The translations under genes were made by a program, and so were the position numbers. Below the pieces are notes generated by a model. That model did no database searches and was not told the DNA's origin. It saw nothing but the letters and a program-made list of their open reading frames with translations. A stretch of 64,000 bases of DNA from NCBI GenBank assembly GCA_016719785.1, contig JADJYJ010000020.1, forward strand, positions 62,001 through 126,000, read 5' to 3'. This document shows, in pieces, positions 1-8,556 of the stretch; the stretch's first letter is position 1, and every line of letters starts with the position of its first letter. This DNA is from Candidatus Amarolinea dominans. GTDB lineage: Bacteria > Chloroflexota > Anaerolineae > SSC4 > Amarolineaceae.

Positions 1-95
1 GGGCCGCGGTGACGCAGCAGGTGCGCCATCTGTTCGAGCTGCGCCTGCGCCACGGGCTGTTGATCGCTGCGGCAGACGCCGGCAATTCCACACAT
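1..95 (-). CDS. asnB: Asparagine synthase (glutamine-hydrolysing), N-terminal fragment cut by window edge
   Basis: The reverse strand starts with ATG at 95 and reads MCGIAG followed by about 25 residues ending RHRGP at the window edge. MCGIAG with Cys2 as nucleophile is the hallmark of class II glutamine amidotransferases, and MCGIAG...LEQMAHLLRHRGP is the usual opening of AsnB-type asparagine synthases, which often occur in polysaccharide clusters. It starts 3 bp after the stop of the upstream glycosyltransferase, so it is probably the next gene of the same operon. Only the first 31 codons are visible. A related amidotransferase (for example GlmS-like) is possible but the N-terminus fits AsnB better. 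Confidence 0.8.
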   Translation of the reverse strand, partial: MCGIAGVCRSDQQPVAQAQLEQMAHLLRHRG

Positions 96-98
96 ACT

Positions 99-1328
99 TT
101 AGCTCCTCGCCGTTGGCAGTGCTGCGTAGAGTTCGAGCAGACGCTGCGCCTGCCGCTCCCAGTGGTACTCCCCACGTGCGGCCGCCAGCCCGGCCGTGCG
201 CATGGCGGCCTGCCGCGCGGGCGCTTGCAGGATGTCGTTGACTGCCGCGGCCAGCGCCGCGGGCGTGGGCTGCGCCACCGTCAGCCCGGCGCCAGTGGTG
301 CGCGCCACGCGTCCAATCTCCGGCCAGTCGGTTGCCACGAAGGGCAGGCCGGCCATCATGTACTCGAACAGCTTGTTGGGCATGGCAAAGCGGTCGTTCT
401 TGTTGTGCCCGGCCAGCAGGATCATGCCCACATCGGCCGAGGCCGTGGCTGCCAGCAGTTGACCGGCCGGCAGCGCGTCGAGCATGAAGACGCGGGCCTG
501 CAGACCCAGGCGCGCTACCTCCTGGCGAACCGCTTCCTGGTAGGTGCCCAGGTTGAAGCCCAGGAAAACCAGCACGACCGCGGGCGACAGCAGCGGCATG
601 GCCTGCACCAGTTCCAGCAGATGGCGGTCGGGCAGGACCGCGCCTTGCAGGAGAATGATGCGCTGTTCGGCCGCCAGCCCCAGGCGCTGGCGCAGATAGG
701 ACGAGCCGGCCGTCATATCCTGGTAGCGCGGGGTGTTGAGCACCAGGATTGGCGTGGCGATGCCGTAGCGGGTTGCCAACTCGTTGGCGATGGACTGGCT
801 GACCGTAATCACCGCCGCGGCACGACCGATCAGGCGGCGTTCCAGGCGGGCGAAGTTGCGCTGCGCCAGCGTCTGTTTGACGCGGTTGGGCCAGGGGATG
901 CTGGCCGCACCCGGCCCCCGCGTCATCTGATCCACGAACAGCTCATGCGCATCGTAGACCAGTGACGCGTGCCAACGCCGCGCCAGCGTCGCGGCTGCGG
1001 GCAGCGTGTCCAGGTCATGCGCATGCACCACGTCGCTGCGCTGATCCGCGGCCGCGGCCAGCAGACTGGCGCCGCCGCCCCAGCGCCAGAGATCGGCCGT
1101 ATGACCGGCCGCGCGACGCCAGCCGGTCGCGGCCTGCCAGGCGGGCGGCGCCGCGGCCACCGCGGTCAGCCCGGCCGCGGCGTCCCAGCCCAGGGCCGGG
1201 ATGTCGGCCGGCCGGATGGCGCTGACCACCGTCACGCGGCAGCCCGCGGCGGCCAGGGTTTCGGCCTCGCGGCGCACCCGGTTATCGTGCAGCAGATCGC
1301 TGGTGACCAGCATCAGGATGTGGGTCAT
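99..1328 (-). CDS. Glycosyltransferase family 4
   Basis: A 409-residue cytoplasmic GT-B fold glycosyltransferase. The N-terminal half opens with a Rossmann strand (ILMLVTSD) and contains VHAHDLDTLP, and the C-terminal half has the nucleotide-sugar region FEYMMAGLPFVATDWPEIGRV, corresponding to the E-x7-E loop of GT4 enzymes. It would transfer a sugar from a nucleotide-activated donor to a growing surface glycan; donor and acceptor cannot be read from sequence. The start overlaps the stop of the flippase gene by 4 bp (ATGA), showing translational coupling. Length is normal for the family. Confidence 0.88.
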   Translation of the reverse strand: MTHILMLVTSDLLHDNRVRREAETLAAAGCRVTVVSAIRPADIPALGWDAAAGLTAVAAAPPAWQAATGWRRAAGHTADLWRWGGGASLLAAAADQRSDVVHAHDLDTLPAAATLARRWHASLVYDAHELFVDQMTRGPGAASIPWPNRVKQTLAQRNFARLERRLIGRAAAVITVSQSIANELATRYGIATPILVLNTPRYQDMTAGSSYLRQRLGLAAEQRIILLQGAVLPDRHLLELVQAMPLLSPAVVLVFLGFNLGTYQEAVRQEVARLGLQARVFMLDALPAGQLLAATASADVGMILLAGHNKNDRFAMPNKLFEYMMAGLPFVATDWPEIGRVARTTGAGLTVAQPTPAALAAAVNDILQAPARQAAMRTAGLAAARGEYHWERQAQRLLELYAALPTARS

Positions 1329-2620
1329 GGCTGTCGTTCCCGGTTGATGCGGTCTCCGCGACGGCTCACCGAGCGGTAGAAGAGCACAGCCGTCAAGAAG
1401 ATGGCGCTGTAGGCAATCGTGGAAGCCCAGGACGCGCCCAAGACGCCCCAGCGCGGGATCAGCAGGAGATCGAAAATAACGGTCAACACCAGCGCCAGGC
1501 CGGCGTTGACCGAATTGTAGTGGACAAAACCGCGACCGGCAATTTCGTTGGTCAGCACTTTGCCGCCGCCCAGGAGGGCGACGCCTGGCAGCAGCGCGAG
1601 AAGCGGTTGGTACGCAGGCAGGAAAAGGTCGGAGTAGATGATCTCGATCAGCTGGCGGCCAAGCAGCGCGATGAACACGCCCCCCACCAAGGTGATGCCC
1701 AGGGTGAGCGCGAAGATGCGCGGGGTCAGGCGATTCATGTCTTCCGTGCGTGACGCCGAGGCTTTGGGAAAGATGACAAAACTGACGGCGTTGGGAAGGT
1801 GCCAGAGCAGCTCGGCCAGGCCAATCGCGGCGGTGTAGATGCCCACAGCCGCAGGGCCGAGCAAGATGCCGACGATGAACAGATCGAGCCGGTAGTTGAA
1901 GAACTGCAGCAGGTTACCCACGTAGCCGCGCAGGCCAAAGGCCAACATTTGGCGCAGGATGGCTGGGTCGTAGTGTGGGCGCAGGTGGCCGCCCGCGCGC
2001 TGCACCTGCCAGCCCAAGAGGATCATCACGCCAAGCGCGGCGCCCACCGCGGCCAGCACTGCGCCGTTGAGGCCCCAGCCCAGGCCGATGACCAGGACGA
2101 TGGTCAAGCCCAGCGTCAGGATGCTCTGCAGGAAGGTAATCACGTTGACGACGCGGATGCGCTGCATTCCCTGCAGAATGGTGCTGAAGAAACTATTGAC
2201 GATGGCACCCGGCAGCCCGACCGTCGCCAGGACGATGAGCGACGCAGGAACGCTCGGCGCCAACCGCTGCAGAAGGCCGGTCGCCAGGCCCAGCGTAGTC
2301 AAAATCAGGCCGCTGACGGCGCCCAGCAGAGCCAGCAGCATCGCATTCTGGGTGACCTGGGTCACGGAAAGGCGGCGCGAACCGACAAAGTAAACATTGG
2401 CGGCCGGAATGCCGCCGCTGAGGAATAGGGCCAGCGTGGACGGAATCAGCAGCGCCAGCGCCAGACTGCCTTTGCCCTGCGGGCCGAGCCAACGCGCCAC
2501 GATGGCCGCATTGGCAACGCCGATCACCAGGGAAACAACCTGGGTCAGAAAGGTGGTCGCGACGTTGCGGGCAAACGTGCTGCGCAGCAGCCGCAGCACG
2601 CGTGAAGCCTTAGTCTGCAT
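1325..2620 (-). CDS. Polysaccharide flippase (Wzx/MATE-like, oligosaccharide flippase family)
   Basis: A 431-residue integral membrane protein with about 12-14 hydrophobic segments. The first segments (TFLTQVVSLVIGVANAAIVA, then WLGPQGKGSLALALLIP) carry the WLGP..G pattern typical of the polysaccharide transporter family. It presumably flips lipid-linked repeat units across the membrane for assembly by the adjacent glycosyltransferases. The 5-prime end overlaps the methyltransferase by 11 bp and the 3-prime end overlaps the GT4 by 4 bp, so the three genes are one transcription unit. Confidence 0.87.
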   Translation of the reverse strand: MQTKASRVLRLLRSTFARNVATTFLTQVVSLVIGVANAAIVARWLGPQGKGSLALALLIPSTLALFLSGGIPAANVYFVGSRRLSVTQVTQNAMLLALLGAVSGLILTTLGLATGLLQRLAPSVPASLIVLATVGLPGAIVNSFFSTILQGMQRIRVVNVITFLQSILTLGLTIVLVIGLGWGLNGAVLAAVGAALGVMILLGWQVQRAGGHLRPHYDPAILRQMLAFGLRGYVGNLLQFFNYRLDLFIVGILLGPAAVGIYTAAIGLAELLWHLPNAVSFVIFPKASASRTEDMNRLTPRIFALTLGITLVGGVFIALLGRQLIEIIYSDLFLPAYQPLLALLPGVALLGGGKVLTNEIAGRGFVHYNSVNAGLALVLTVIFDLLLIPRWGVLGASWASTIAYSAIFLTAVLFYRSVSRRGDRINRERQP

Positions 2621-3278
2621 GGGTGCGCGCCCGGCCGACCAGGATCAAACCGTCTCCCCAGAACGGGGTGGTTCGGTAGAGCGCGGAGGCGAGCAGGCGT
2701 TTGGGCAGTGAGCGGACATAGTCGAGACCGCGCACGAGAAGATGCGGGGAGACGCCGTTCACGGCGCGAGGCAGGGTCGTTGCTGAAGCCGGTGCAGGCG
2801 GCGCTGATCGCCGCAACAGGCGCCGCGCCACGTTGGGCAGGCCGGCGCGGGGCTGGAAGGTGTAGGCAAAGACCTCGGTCACGTCCAGGCCGCTCTTGCG
2901 CAGCAGGTTGGTGGCGGTGACGTAGGAAAACCAGTAGTTGTGGTCGGGATGCACGTACTCGATTCCTCGCAGCAGCCAGAGCAGCGTTTCGATGCGAAAG
3001 GCGTTGGGCACGGTGATGATGAGCTCAGTATGGCCCGGCGTCAGCAGGCTGGCCGCGGCCTGCAGGAACTGCACCGGGTTGGGCAGATGTTCGACCACTT
3101 CCGTGGCCAGGACCAGGTCGAAAGGCTGGCCGGCCAGGCGGGCCAGGATGGGCGGCTCGCAGATGTCGCCCGCGATGAGATGATCGAAGCCCTGGGCCGC
3201 GAGGAAAGCGATGCCCTCCTGGTCAATGTCCGCGCCCCACAGCTCGGAGGCGACGGCCGCCAGCTTCTGATGCATCAA
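2610..3278 (-). CDS. SAM-dependent methyltransferase, N-terminus frameshifted
   Basis: Class I SAM methyltransferase. Visible motifs are GADIDQEGI (ribose-binding acidic end of strand 2) and DLVLATEVVEHLPNP (motif after strand 4). Only a TTG start at 3278 is open, but the same frame continues upstream to 3362 with ALHLGCVDAGLLHERF, which is motif I and must belong to the protein. A likely true start is ATG 3419, overlapping the expected stop of the preceding GT4; from there the family-like reading changes frame twice (around 3350 and 3400). So the N-terminal 45-50 codons carry two compensating frameshifts, either sequencing errors or decay. It probably methylates a sugar or glycan in this operon. 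Confidence 0.75.
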   Translation of the reverse strand: MMHQKLAAVASELWGADIDQEGIAFLAAQGFDHLIAGDICEPPILARLAGQPFDLVLATEVVEHLPNPVQFLQAAASLLTPGHTELIITVPNAFRIETLLWLLRGIEYVHPDHNYWFSYVTATNLLRKSGLDVTEVFAYTFQPRAGLPNVARRLLRRSAPPAPASATTLPRAVNGVSPHLLVRGLDYVRSLPKRLLASALYRTTPFWGDGLILVGRARTHAD

Positions 3279-3454
3279 CTCCTGGCGGGCGAACCGCTCG
3301 TGCAGCAGGCCGGCGTCTACGCAGCCCAGGTGCAGGGCGCGCCGCCGCCCGCTGGCCCAGAATCAAGTCTTGCCTTCCCGTCAAGAGCGGGACGGCGGGC
3401 AGTTTGTCATGACATTCATCGCGTCAGCATGCTCCGGTAGATTGAGTCGAACGT

Positions 3455-3946
3455 TTAGCTAATGGCGGCCGGTGAATAGAAGGTGGCGCGCTGGGTCATG
3501 GCGCGCCGATCGAAGCGCTCCGGCTGCGTCAGCGCCGCGGTCAGCGCTGCGGCCAGGGCGGGAACATCGCCGGGTGGGACCAAGATGCCGACCGCGTCAT
3601 CCACAATTTCGGGGATGCCGCCCACATGTGAGGCGACAATCGGCACACCGCAGGCCATCGCTTCGAGCAGAACGCACGGCATGTTCTCCCACTGGCTGGC
3701 CAGCACGAAGAGGTCAGCCTGGCGCAGAAAGTCAGCCACGTCTGCTTTCGGCCGCGTGCCGTGGAAGGTGATTTGGCTGGCCAGGCCAAGCTCAGCCGCC
3801 CGCGCGGTATAGGCTGCGCGCTGCGGCCCATCCCCGATGACATCCAGGCGCCAACGCAGGGGCGTCTCTTGCAGCCGGCGCAGCGCATGCAGGAGATCGG
3901 GAATGCCCTTGATGGGCACCAGCGAACCCACGCTCACGATGCGCAA
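3455..3946 (-). pseudogene. Glycosyltransferase family 4, C-terminal half of a split gene
   Basis: This 163-residue piece is the donor-binding half of a GT4 enzyme: VSVGSLVPIKGIPDLLHAL, then FVLASQWENMPCVLLEAMACGVPIVAS and GGIPEIV. It follows the N-terminal half (3951-4592) after a one-base frameshift near 3945-3951, where the joined reading TTQP/NDPLRIVSVG is natural. The TAA at 3455-3457 also looks premature: reading through gives TFDSIYRSMLTR and a TGA at 3416-3418 that overlaps the likely ATG of the methyltransferase. So the gene has two lesions. If these are assembly errors the enzyme is intact and about 390 residues long. Confidence 0.8.
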
Positions 3947-3950
3947 TGGA

Positions 3951-4592
3951 TCATTGGGGCTGCGTGGTCGCCGGGTAGAAAAGCTCGTTGTCCACCACGT
4001 TGCCTACAATTTGGAAACGAGCGCGCAGGCCGTGCTGTTCGATGCCGGTCTGCAGTGCACGGCTCACCGGCAGCACCCAGGCCGCCTGTCCAAAGGCAAT
4101 GCGCGCTTTCCAGACCTCCAGGGGCGGCAGCGTATGCCGCGGAAACGCGGAGAAGTGCTCGGTGACTACGTAGGGCAGGCGGTATAATTTGCTGAAAATG
4201 GCGGTGGCGAACCCTGCATCGTAGACATGCGCATGCAAGAGATCGGGCCGGAAGCCGGCGCGGTAGACGGCGCGGAGCGCCTGTCCCACGGCGATCAGGT
4301 GAACGCCCAATGACACTTTGGGAATGCGCGCCGGGCGATACCAGGCGCGCACGGTCGGCAGGCCGGCCGTCAAGACAGGATCGGTCTCCGTTTCCACCTG
4401 CCACAGCCGGGGCAAATCCCGGCGCGGTTCTGGGCAGTGCAGCACGGCGACATCATCGAAGCGTGCGACGGCCTGCGCGTGTTCACGTACAAAAGTGCCC
4501 TCGTAAGGTGCGGCCGCGGTTGGATACCAGGCCGTGATGAACAGCACCTGTAAGCGGCGGCCAGGCGGCGCGGCGACAGCAGCAACCGTCAT
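3951..4592 (-). pseudogene. Glycosyltransferase family 4, N-terminal half of a split gene
   Basis: Starts at ATG 4592, overlapping the TGA of the epimerase gene (ATGA). The protein begins MTVAAVAAPP and contains VLFITAWYPTAAAPYEGTFV, a common GT4 opening, LLHAHVYDAGFATAIFSKLY and VLPVSRALQ (VS-x4-L acceptor-side motif). The frame ends at 3951 after PATTQPQ; the matching C-terminal domain continues in the next frame at 3946. Together they form one glycosyltransferase of the polysaccharide operon. Confidence 0.82.
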
Positions 4593-5674
4593 GGCGCAAC
4601 AGCCTTTTGCTGGCGAGGATCGGCAGATGCCAGCAGCCCGACGATGCGCTCCGCCGTGTGACCGTCGCCAAAAAGGGGCGCGGGCGGCGTGGTGGGCCAG
4701 GGGCGTTGCGCCGCCTCGATCACCTGCGCCGCGTCGCCCCAGGCCAGGCGGTTCCAGCCGGCTTGCACGGTCTCCACCCATTCGGTCTCCGGCCGCAGGG
4801 TGATGCAGGGCACGGCGAAGCAGTAGGCCTCTTTTTGCACGCCGCCGGAGTCGGTGAGGATCAGGGCGGCGGCCTGTTCCAGCGCCAGCATGTCCAGGTA
4901 GCCGATGGGGTCGAGCGCAATCACGTTGGCGGGCGGGGTCAGGCCGGCGCGGGTCAGCGCGGCGCGGGTGCGGGGATGGACGGGAAAGACGACCGGCATC
5001 GCCAGGCCGGCCAGCGCGGTCATGATGACAGCCAGGCGGGCCGGATCATCGGTGTTGTAGGGGCGGTGAATGGTGGCGAGCGCGAAACCCTGCGGCCGCA
5101 GGTCGAGGCGGCGGGCCAGGGTCGCATGTCGGGCCGCGAGCGCGCCGTGCGCCAGCAGCGCATCCACCATGACATCGCCCACCAGGAAGACCCCCCGGGT
5201 GATGCCTTCGGCCGCCAGCAGGTTGACGGCGGTTTGGGTCGGGCAGAGGAGCAGGTCGGCGCAGTGGTCGGTGAGCACGCGGTTGTGCTCTTCGGGCATG
5301 GCGCGGTTGAAGCTGCGCAGGCCGGCCTCCACGTGCGCCACCGGGATGTGCAGCTTGACCGCGGCCAGCGCGCCGGCCAGCGTCGAATTGGTGTCGCCGT
5401 AGACCAGCACCCAGGCCGGTTTTTCGGCCAGCAGCGCTTCTTCGATGCGTTGCAGCATCTGCCCGGTCTGCCGGCCGTGCGGCCCGGAGCCGATGCCCAG
5501 TTCGTAGTCGGGCCGCGGGATGTGCAGTTCGTCGAAGAACAGGTCGGACATCTCGCGGTCGTAGTGCTGGCCGGTGTGAATGAGGATTTGCTGGTGCTGA
5601 CCGGCCAGGGCCTGGCTGACCGGCGCGGCCTTGATGAACTGCGGCCGCGCGCCGACGATGGTGACGATCTTCAA
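4589..5674 (-). CDS. wecB: UDP-N-acetylglucosamine 2-epimerase (non-hydrolysing)
   Basis: Converts UDP-GlcNAc to UDP-ManNAc for surface polysaccharide synthesis. Hallmarks are GARPQFIKAAPVS at the N-terminus, HTGQHYD, VYGDTNSTLAGALAA, HVEAGLRS and EEHNRVLTDH, and a C-terminal TDSGGVQKEA. The frame is open further upstream, but that part overlaps the acyltransferase; the start is TTG at 5674 (TTG-AAG-ATC-GTC), 13 bp after the upstream stop and giving the normal MKIVTIVGARPQ beginning and 361 residues, the family size. The end overlaps the next gene by 4 bp. A TTG start is unusual but well placed. Confidence 0.92.
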   Translation of the reverse strand: MKIVTIVGARPQFIKAAPVSQALAGQHQQILIHTGQHYDREMSDLFFDELHIPRPDYELGIGSGPHGRQTGQMLQRIEEALLAEKPAWVLVYGDTNSTLAGALAAVKLHIPVAHVEAGLRSFNRAMPEEHNRVLTDHCADLLLCPTQTAVNLLAAEGITRGVFLVGDVMVDALLAHGALAARHATLARRLDLRPQGFALATIHRPYNTDDPARLAVIMTALAGLAMPVVFPVHPRTRAALTRAGLTPPANVIALDPIGYLDMLALEQAAALILTDSGGVQKEAYCFAVPCITLRPETEWVETVQAGWNRLAWGDAAQVIEAAQRPWPTTPPAPLFGDGHTAERIVGLLASADPRQQKAVAP

Positions 5675-5687
5675 GGAATTCGACCTG

Positions 5688-6422
5688 TCACAATCGTTCT
5701 TCCGCGAACTCGTCGGCGCTGACGTCACGGACGTATTTGGCGGGCGATCCCATGACCACGGTGGCAGGCGGGACGTGCCGCGTGACGATGGAGCCGGCCG
5801 CGACGAAGGCTTCCGCGCCCACTTCGATGTTGGGCAGCAGGGTGACGTTGGCGCCGATGCGCGCGCCGCGGCGGATGGTGCAGCCGCCTCGTTCCTGGAA
5901 GCGCCGGTCGGTGCGGCCCATGTAGTTGTCATTGGTGGTGACGACGCAGGGCGCAATGAAACAGTGATCTTCGATCGTCACCCAGGCACAGAGATAGACG
6001 CCGGTCTGCAGCTTGGTGTAATCGCCAATCGTCACCTCGTTCTCGATGGTGACATGGCTGCCGACGATGACGAAGCTCCCGATCTGGCAGCGGTCGCGCA
6101 CGAAGGCATGGTCGCCGATCATGGTTTTTTCGCCGATGGTGGTGCCGTTGTAGACCACCGCGCCCGTACCGATGATGCAGTCTGCCCCGATCTGCAGGGG
6201 CGGCAGGTTGGGCGGCGTCCTCACCGCGCTGGTGGGCGCGGGCCGCGGCGGTCGCCCCAGCACCGCGTGGTCGCCCACCCAGGTCCCGTCGCCGATGATG
6301 GCGCCGGCATGCACCACCACGTGATGTCCCAGCGTTACGCCCGCGCCCAGGCTGGCGCCCGCCTCGATCACCACATATTCGCCCAGGGTAACGTTGGGGC
6401 CGAGATTGGCGGTTGGATCCAT
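5688..6422 (-). CDS. Left-handed beta-helix acyltransferase (sugar O-/N-acetyltransferase)
   Basis: 244 residues from ATG 6422. The protein is built of hexapeptide repeats ([LIV]GxxxxI-type: NVTLGEYVVIEAGASLGAGV, VTLGHHVVVHAGAIIGDGT and so on), the trimeric left-handed parallel beta-helix fold of WbbJ/PglD/LpxD-like acyltransferases. The C-terminal VMGSPAKYVRDV is the usual end of sugar-nucleotide acetyltransferases (xGxPAK). It is the first gene of the polysaccharide operon and probably acetylates a sugar precursor. The open frame extends upstream through a GTGCAAA repeat tract that is not coding. Confidence 0.85.
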   Translation of the reverse strand: MDPTANLGPNVTLGEYVVIEAGASLGAGVTLGHHVVVHAGAIIGDGTWVGDHAVLGRPPRPAPTSAVRTPPNLPPLQIGADCIIGTGAVVYNGTTIGEKTMIGDHAFVRDRCQIGSFVIVGSHVTIENEVTIGDYTKLQTGVYLCAWVTIEDHCFIAPCVVTTNDNYMGRTDRRFQERGGCTIRRGARIGANVTLLPNIEVGAEAFVAAGSIVTRHVPPATVVMGSPAKYVRDVSADEFAEERL

Positions 6423-6447
6423 GATGGCTGTCAAGGGTGTCTCCCAT

Positions 6448-6479
6448 AAGTGCAAAGTGCAGAGTGCAAAGTGCAAAAC
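6448..6479. repeat. Short tandem GTGCAAA repeat upstream of the polysaccharide operon
   Basis: Four imperfect copies of AGTGCAAA lie in tandem. A similar tract in opposite orientation lies at about 27253-27280. Such tracts are scattered intergenic repeats and mark the boundary between the operon and the TPR module. The rest of 6423-6610 shows no gene; it probably contains the operon promoter but I could not identify one confidently. Confidence 0.6.
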
Positions 6480-6560
6480 GCTGAACGAGGAATTCTGCAT
6501 GCTGAATACAACGTGCAGCCAATCTCCAGTCCCCCGGCTTTGCCGGTCATTATACCCTGC

Positions 6561-7523
6561 TCACGGGGTGATGTCCAACCATGTCGAACATGTCGGTTCG
6601 ACGTGTCCTTCTACACGGATTCGGATGGTAGGGCCAGTAGACGCTCGTGAACCGTGACAATCCACCAGTCGGTGCCCGCGATGGTTGCCGCCAGGGAGAG
6701 CCTCTTGGTAGGCCGCGCGGGCAGCTGCCACATCGCCCCGTTGACGGGCGATGTCGCCCTGTAAGCGCCACAACTGCGTGCGCGTCCAGCGATCGCCGGT
6801 CGCCTCGGCATGGTCAACCGCGGCCGCGTGGTGGGCCGCGGCCGCATCCAGGTTCCCGGTCAGCGCCAACGCCTCGCCCCAGGCTAACAGGCACTCTGCG
6901 GCGCCCTGGCGGTCGCCCACGTCGTCGAGGTAGATGGGCAGTGCCTCCGCGTACCCGTTCAACGCCTCTGCGACCTCGCTGCGGTCGCGGTGGACGTCGG
7001 CCAGCCCCTTCAGGCAGTGGGCTTCGCCGAGGCGGGATTGCACCTGCTGGAAGAGGGCGAGGGCCTGGCGGTAGTGTTGCTGGGCGTCGGCGTGCTGGTT
7101 GAGGAAGGCTTCCACGGCGGCCAGCCCCTTCAGGCAGTTGGCTTCGCCGAGGCGGGATTGCACCTGCTGGTAGAGGGCGAGGGCCTGGCGGTAGTGCTGC
7201 TGGGCGTCGGCGTGCTGGTTGAGGAAGGCTTCCACGTCGGCCAGCCCCAAGAGGCAGTTGGCTTCGCCGAGGCGGGATTGCACCTGCTGGAAGAGGGCGA
7301 GGGCCTGGCGGTAGTACTGCTGGGCGTCGGCGTGCTGGTTGAGGAAGGCTTCCACGGCGGCCAGCCCCCTCAGGCAGTGGGCTTCGCCGAGGCGGTCTTG
7401 CACCTGCTGGTAGAGGGCGAGGGCCTGGCGGTAGTGCTGCTGGGCGTCGGCGTGCTGACCGAGGAAGGCTTCCACGGCGGCCAGCCCCCAGAGGCAGTTG
7501 GCTTCGCCGAGGCGGTCTTGCAC
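6561..7523 (-). CDS. TPR-repeat protein, C-terminal part (frame-disrupted gene)
   Basis: About 320 residues made of 40-residue tetratricopeptide units of the type ADAQQHYRQALALYQQV-QDRLGEANCL-GLAAVEAFLNQH, five of them nearly identical, followed by more diverged units (AEALNGYAEALPIYLDDVGD, AAHHAAAVDHAEATGD). The encoding DNA is a 120-bp tandem repeat. The last part of this frame is probably wrong: the adjacent frame ends at 6611 with LAATIAGTDWWIVTVHERLL, a more natural TPR ending, implying a frameshift near 6700. It continues the protein starting at 8556 and is likely a ligand- or partner-binding superhelix of the module. Confidence 0.75.
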   Translation of the reverse strand: MQDRLGEANCLWGLAAVEAFLGQHADAQQHYRQALALYQQVQDRLGEAHCLRGLAAVEAFLNQHADAQQYYRQALALFQQVQSRLGEANCLLGLADVEAFLNQHADAQQHYRQALALYQQVQSRLGEANCLKGLAAVEAFLNQHADAQQHYRQALALFQQVQSRLGEAHCLKGLADVHRDRSEVAEALNGYAEALPIYLDDVGDRQGAAECLLAWGEALALTGNLDAAAAHHAAAVDHAEATGDRWTRTQLWRLQGDIARQRGDVAAARAAYQEALPGGNHRGHRLVDCHGSRASTGPTIRIRVEGHVEPTCSTWLDITP

Positions 7524-8185
7524 CTGCTGGTAGAGGGCGAGGGCCTGGCGGTAGGGAGGGCGAGGGCCTGGCGGTAGTGCTGCTGGGCGTCGGCGTGCTG
7601 GTTGAGGAAGGCTTCCACGTCGGCCAGCCCCAAGAGGCAGTTGGCTTCGCCGAGGCGGTCTTGCACCTGCTGGAAGAGGGCGAGGGCCTGGCGGTAGTGC
7701 TGCTGGGCGTCGGCGTGCTGGTTGAGGAAGGCTTCCACGTCGGCCAGCCCCAAGAGGCAGTTGGCTTCGCCGAGGCGGTCTTGCACCTGCTGGAAGAGGG
7801 CGAGGGCCTGGCGGTAGTGCTGCTGGGCGTCGGCGTGCTGTTTGAGGAAGGCTTCCACGGCGGCCAGCCCCCTCAGGCAGTTGGCTTCGCCGAGGCGGTC
7901 TTGCACCTGCTGGTAGAGGGCGAGGGCCTGGCGGTAGTGTTGCTGGGCGTCGGCGTGGCGATACTGCATCGCCGCCAGGCCGGCTTCCGACAGCCGCGCC
8001 GCGCGCTGAACCGGGCGTCGAGGCGGCCGTGGCCGCGGTGCTCGCTCAGCGCGGCGTCGAGGGCCTCCCAGCCCAGGTAGTTGTCGTGCAGTTGGAAATC
8101 CCAGGCCAGGTCGTGAAACGCCTGGCGAGCTTCGCCTGGTTCGCTGATCGCCCGGTGATAGAGGCGTTCGACCGCGGCCGGCCAA
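7370..8185 (-). CDS. TPR-repeat protein, central part (frame-disrupted gene)
   Basis: The meaningful part runs from about 8010 to 7550: AARLSEAGLAAMQYRHADAQ followed by three complete 40-residue TPR units and part of a fourth. Upstream of 8010 the correct frame is that of the gene starting at 8556. At 7545-7565 a partial duplication of the repeat unit (GAGGGCGAGGGCCTGGCGGT appears twice in short order) throws the reading into the frame of 7523-6561. This may be a slippage event in the 120-bp array or an assembly collapse point. Confidence 0.7.
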   Translation of the reverse strand: MAGRGRTPLSPGDQRTRRSSPGVSRPGLGFPTARQLPGLGGPRRRAERAPRPRPPRRPVQRAARLSEAGLAAMQYRHADAQQHYRQALALYQQVQDRLGEANCLRGLAAVEAFLKQHADAQQHYRQALALFQQVQDRLGEANCLLGLADVEAFLNQHADAQQHYRQALALFQQVQDRLGEANCLLGLADVEAFLNQHADAQQHYRQALALPTARPSPSTSRCKTASAKPTASGGWPPWKPSSVSTPTPSSTTARPSPSTSRCKTASAKPTA

Positions 8186-8556
8186 TCGTCCGCGGGCCGA
8201 TCGAAGAAGGCCGCGGCTTCGGCGCTCAGTGCTCGATAACGGTCCGCCTCCTCGCGCCAGAGATGCCAGAGGATGGCCTGCCGCGTCAGCTCATGCACGT
8301 TCCAGCGCTCGGCGGGGTAGCGTTCGACGAAGGAGAGACGCTTCAAGGCCTCCAGCCAGTCCGCCGCGTTGTTCTTCTCGGCTGCGGGCAAGAAGTGGCG
8401 CACCAGGTCGAGGTCGAACCAGCGCAGCACGGCCGCGGCCAGCGCCAGGTCGGCCAGCACGGCCGGCTGCTGCTGCAGCAGGGCTTCGGTCAGGAGCCAG
8501 TATTTTTCTTCTTCGGATGAGGCCGCGGCCAGGCGCTGAATCAAGTCGCGGGTCAT
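7873..8556 (-). CDS. Helical N-terminal part of TPR conflict-module protein
   Basis: Starts at ATG 8556, overlapping the TGA of the NTPase gene (ATGA). Residues 1-180 are alpha-helical: LIQRLAAASSEEEKYWLLTE, then a winged-helix-like stretch LERYPAER-type region (LSFVERYPAERWNVHELTRQ) and FFDRPADDWPAAVERLYHRA, the linker seen between STAND ATPases and TPR arrays. Near 8000 the frame shifts into the TPR repeats. Together with the separately encoded NTPase it looks like an NLR-like (STAND-TPR) receptor divided between two coupled genes. Confidence 0.7.
   Translation of the reverse strand: MTRDLIQRLAAASSEEEKYWLLTEALLQQQPAVLADLALAAAVLRWFDLDLVRHFLPAAEKNNAADWLEALKRLSFVERYPAERWNVHELTRQAILWHLWREEADRYRALSAEAAAFFDRPADDWPAAVERLYHRAISEPGEARQAFHDLAWDFQLHDNYLGWEALDAALSEHRGHGRLDARFSARRGCRKPAWRRCSIATPTPSNTTARPSPSTSRCKTASAKPTA

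Noticed and set aside
9..965. Long plus-strand open frame opposite the first glycosyltransferase
   Set aside because: Antisense shadow of a GC-rich gene; its translation is rich in Arg, Gln and His and resembles no family.
4593..4781. Upstream extension of the split GT4 gene
   Set aside because: It overlaps wecB out of frame and is not family-like; ATG 4592 is coupled to the wecB stop.
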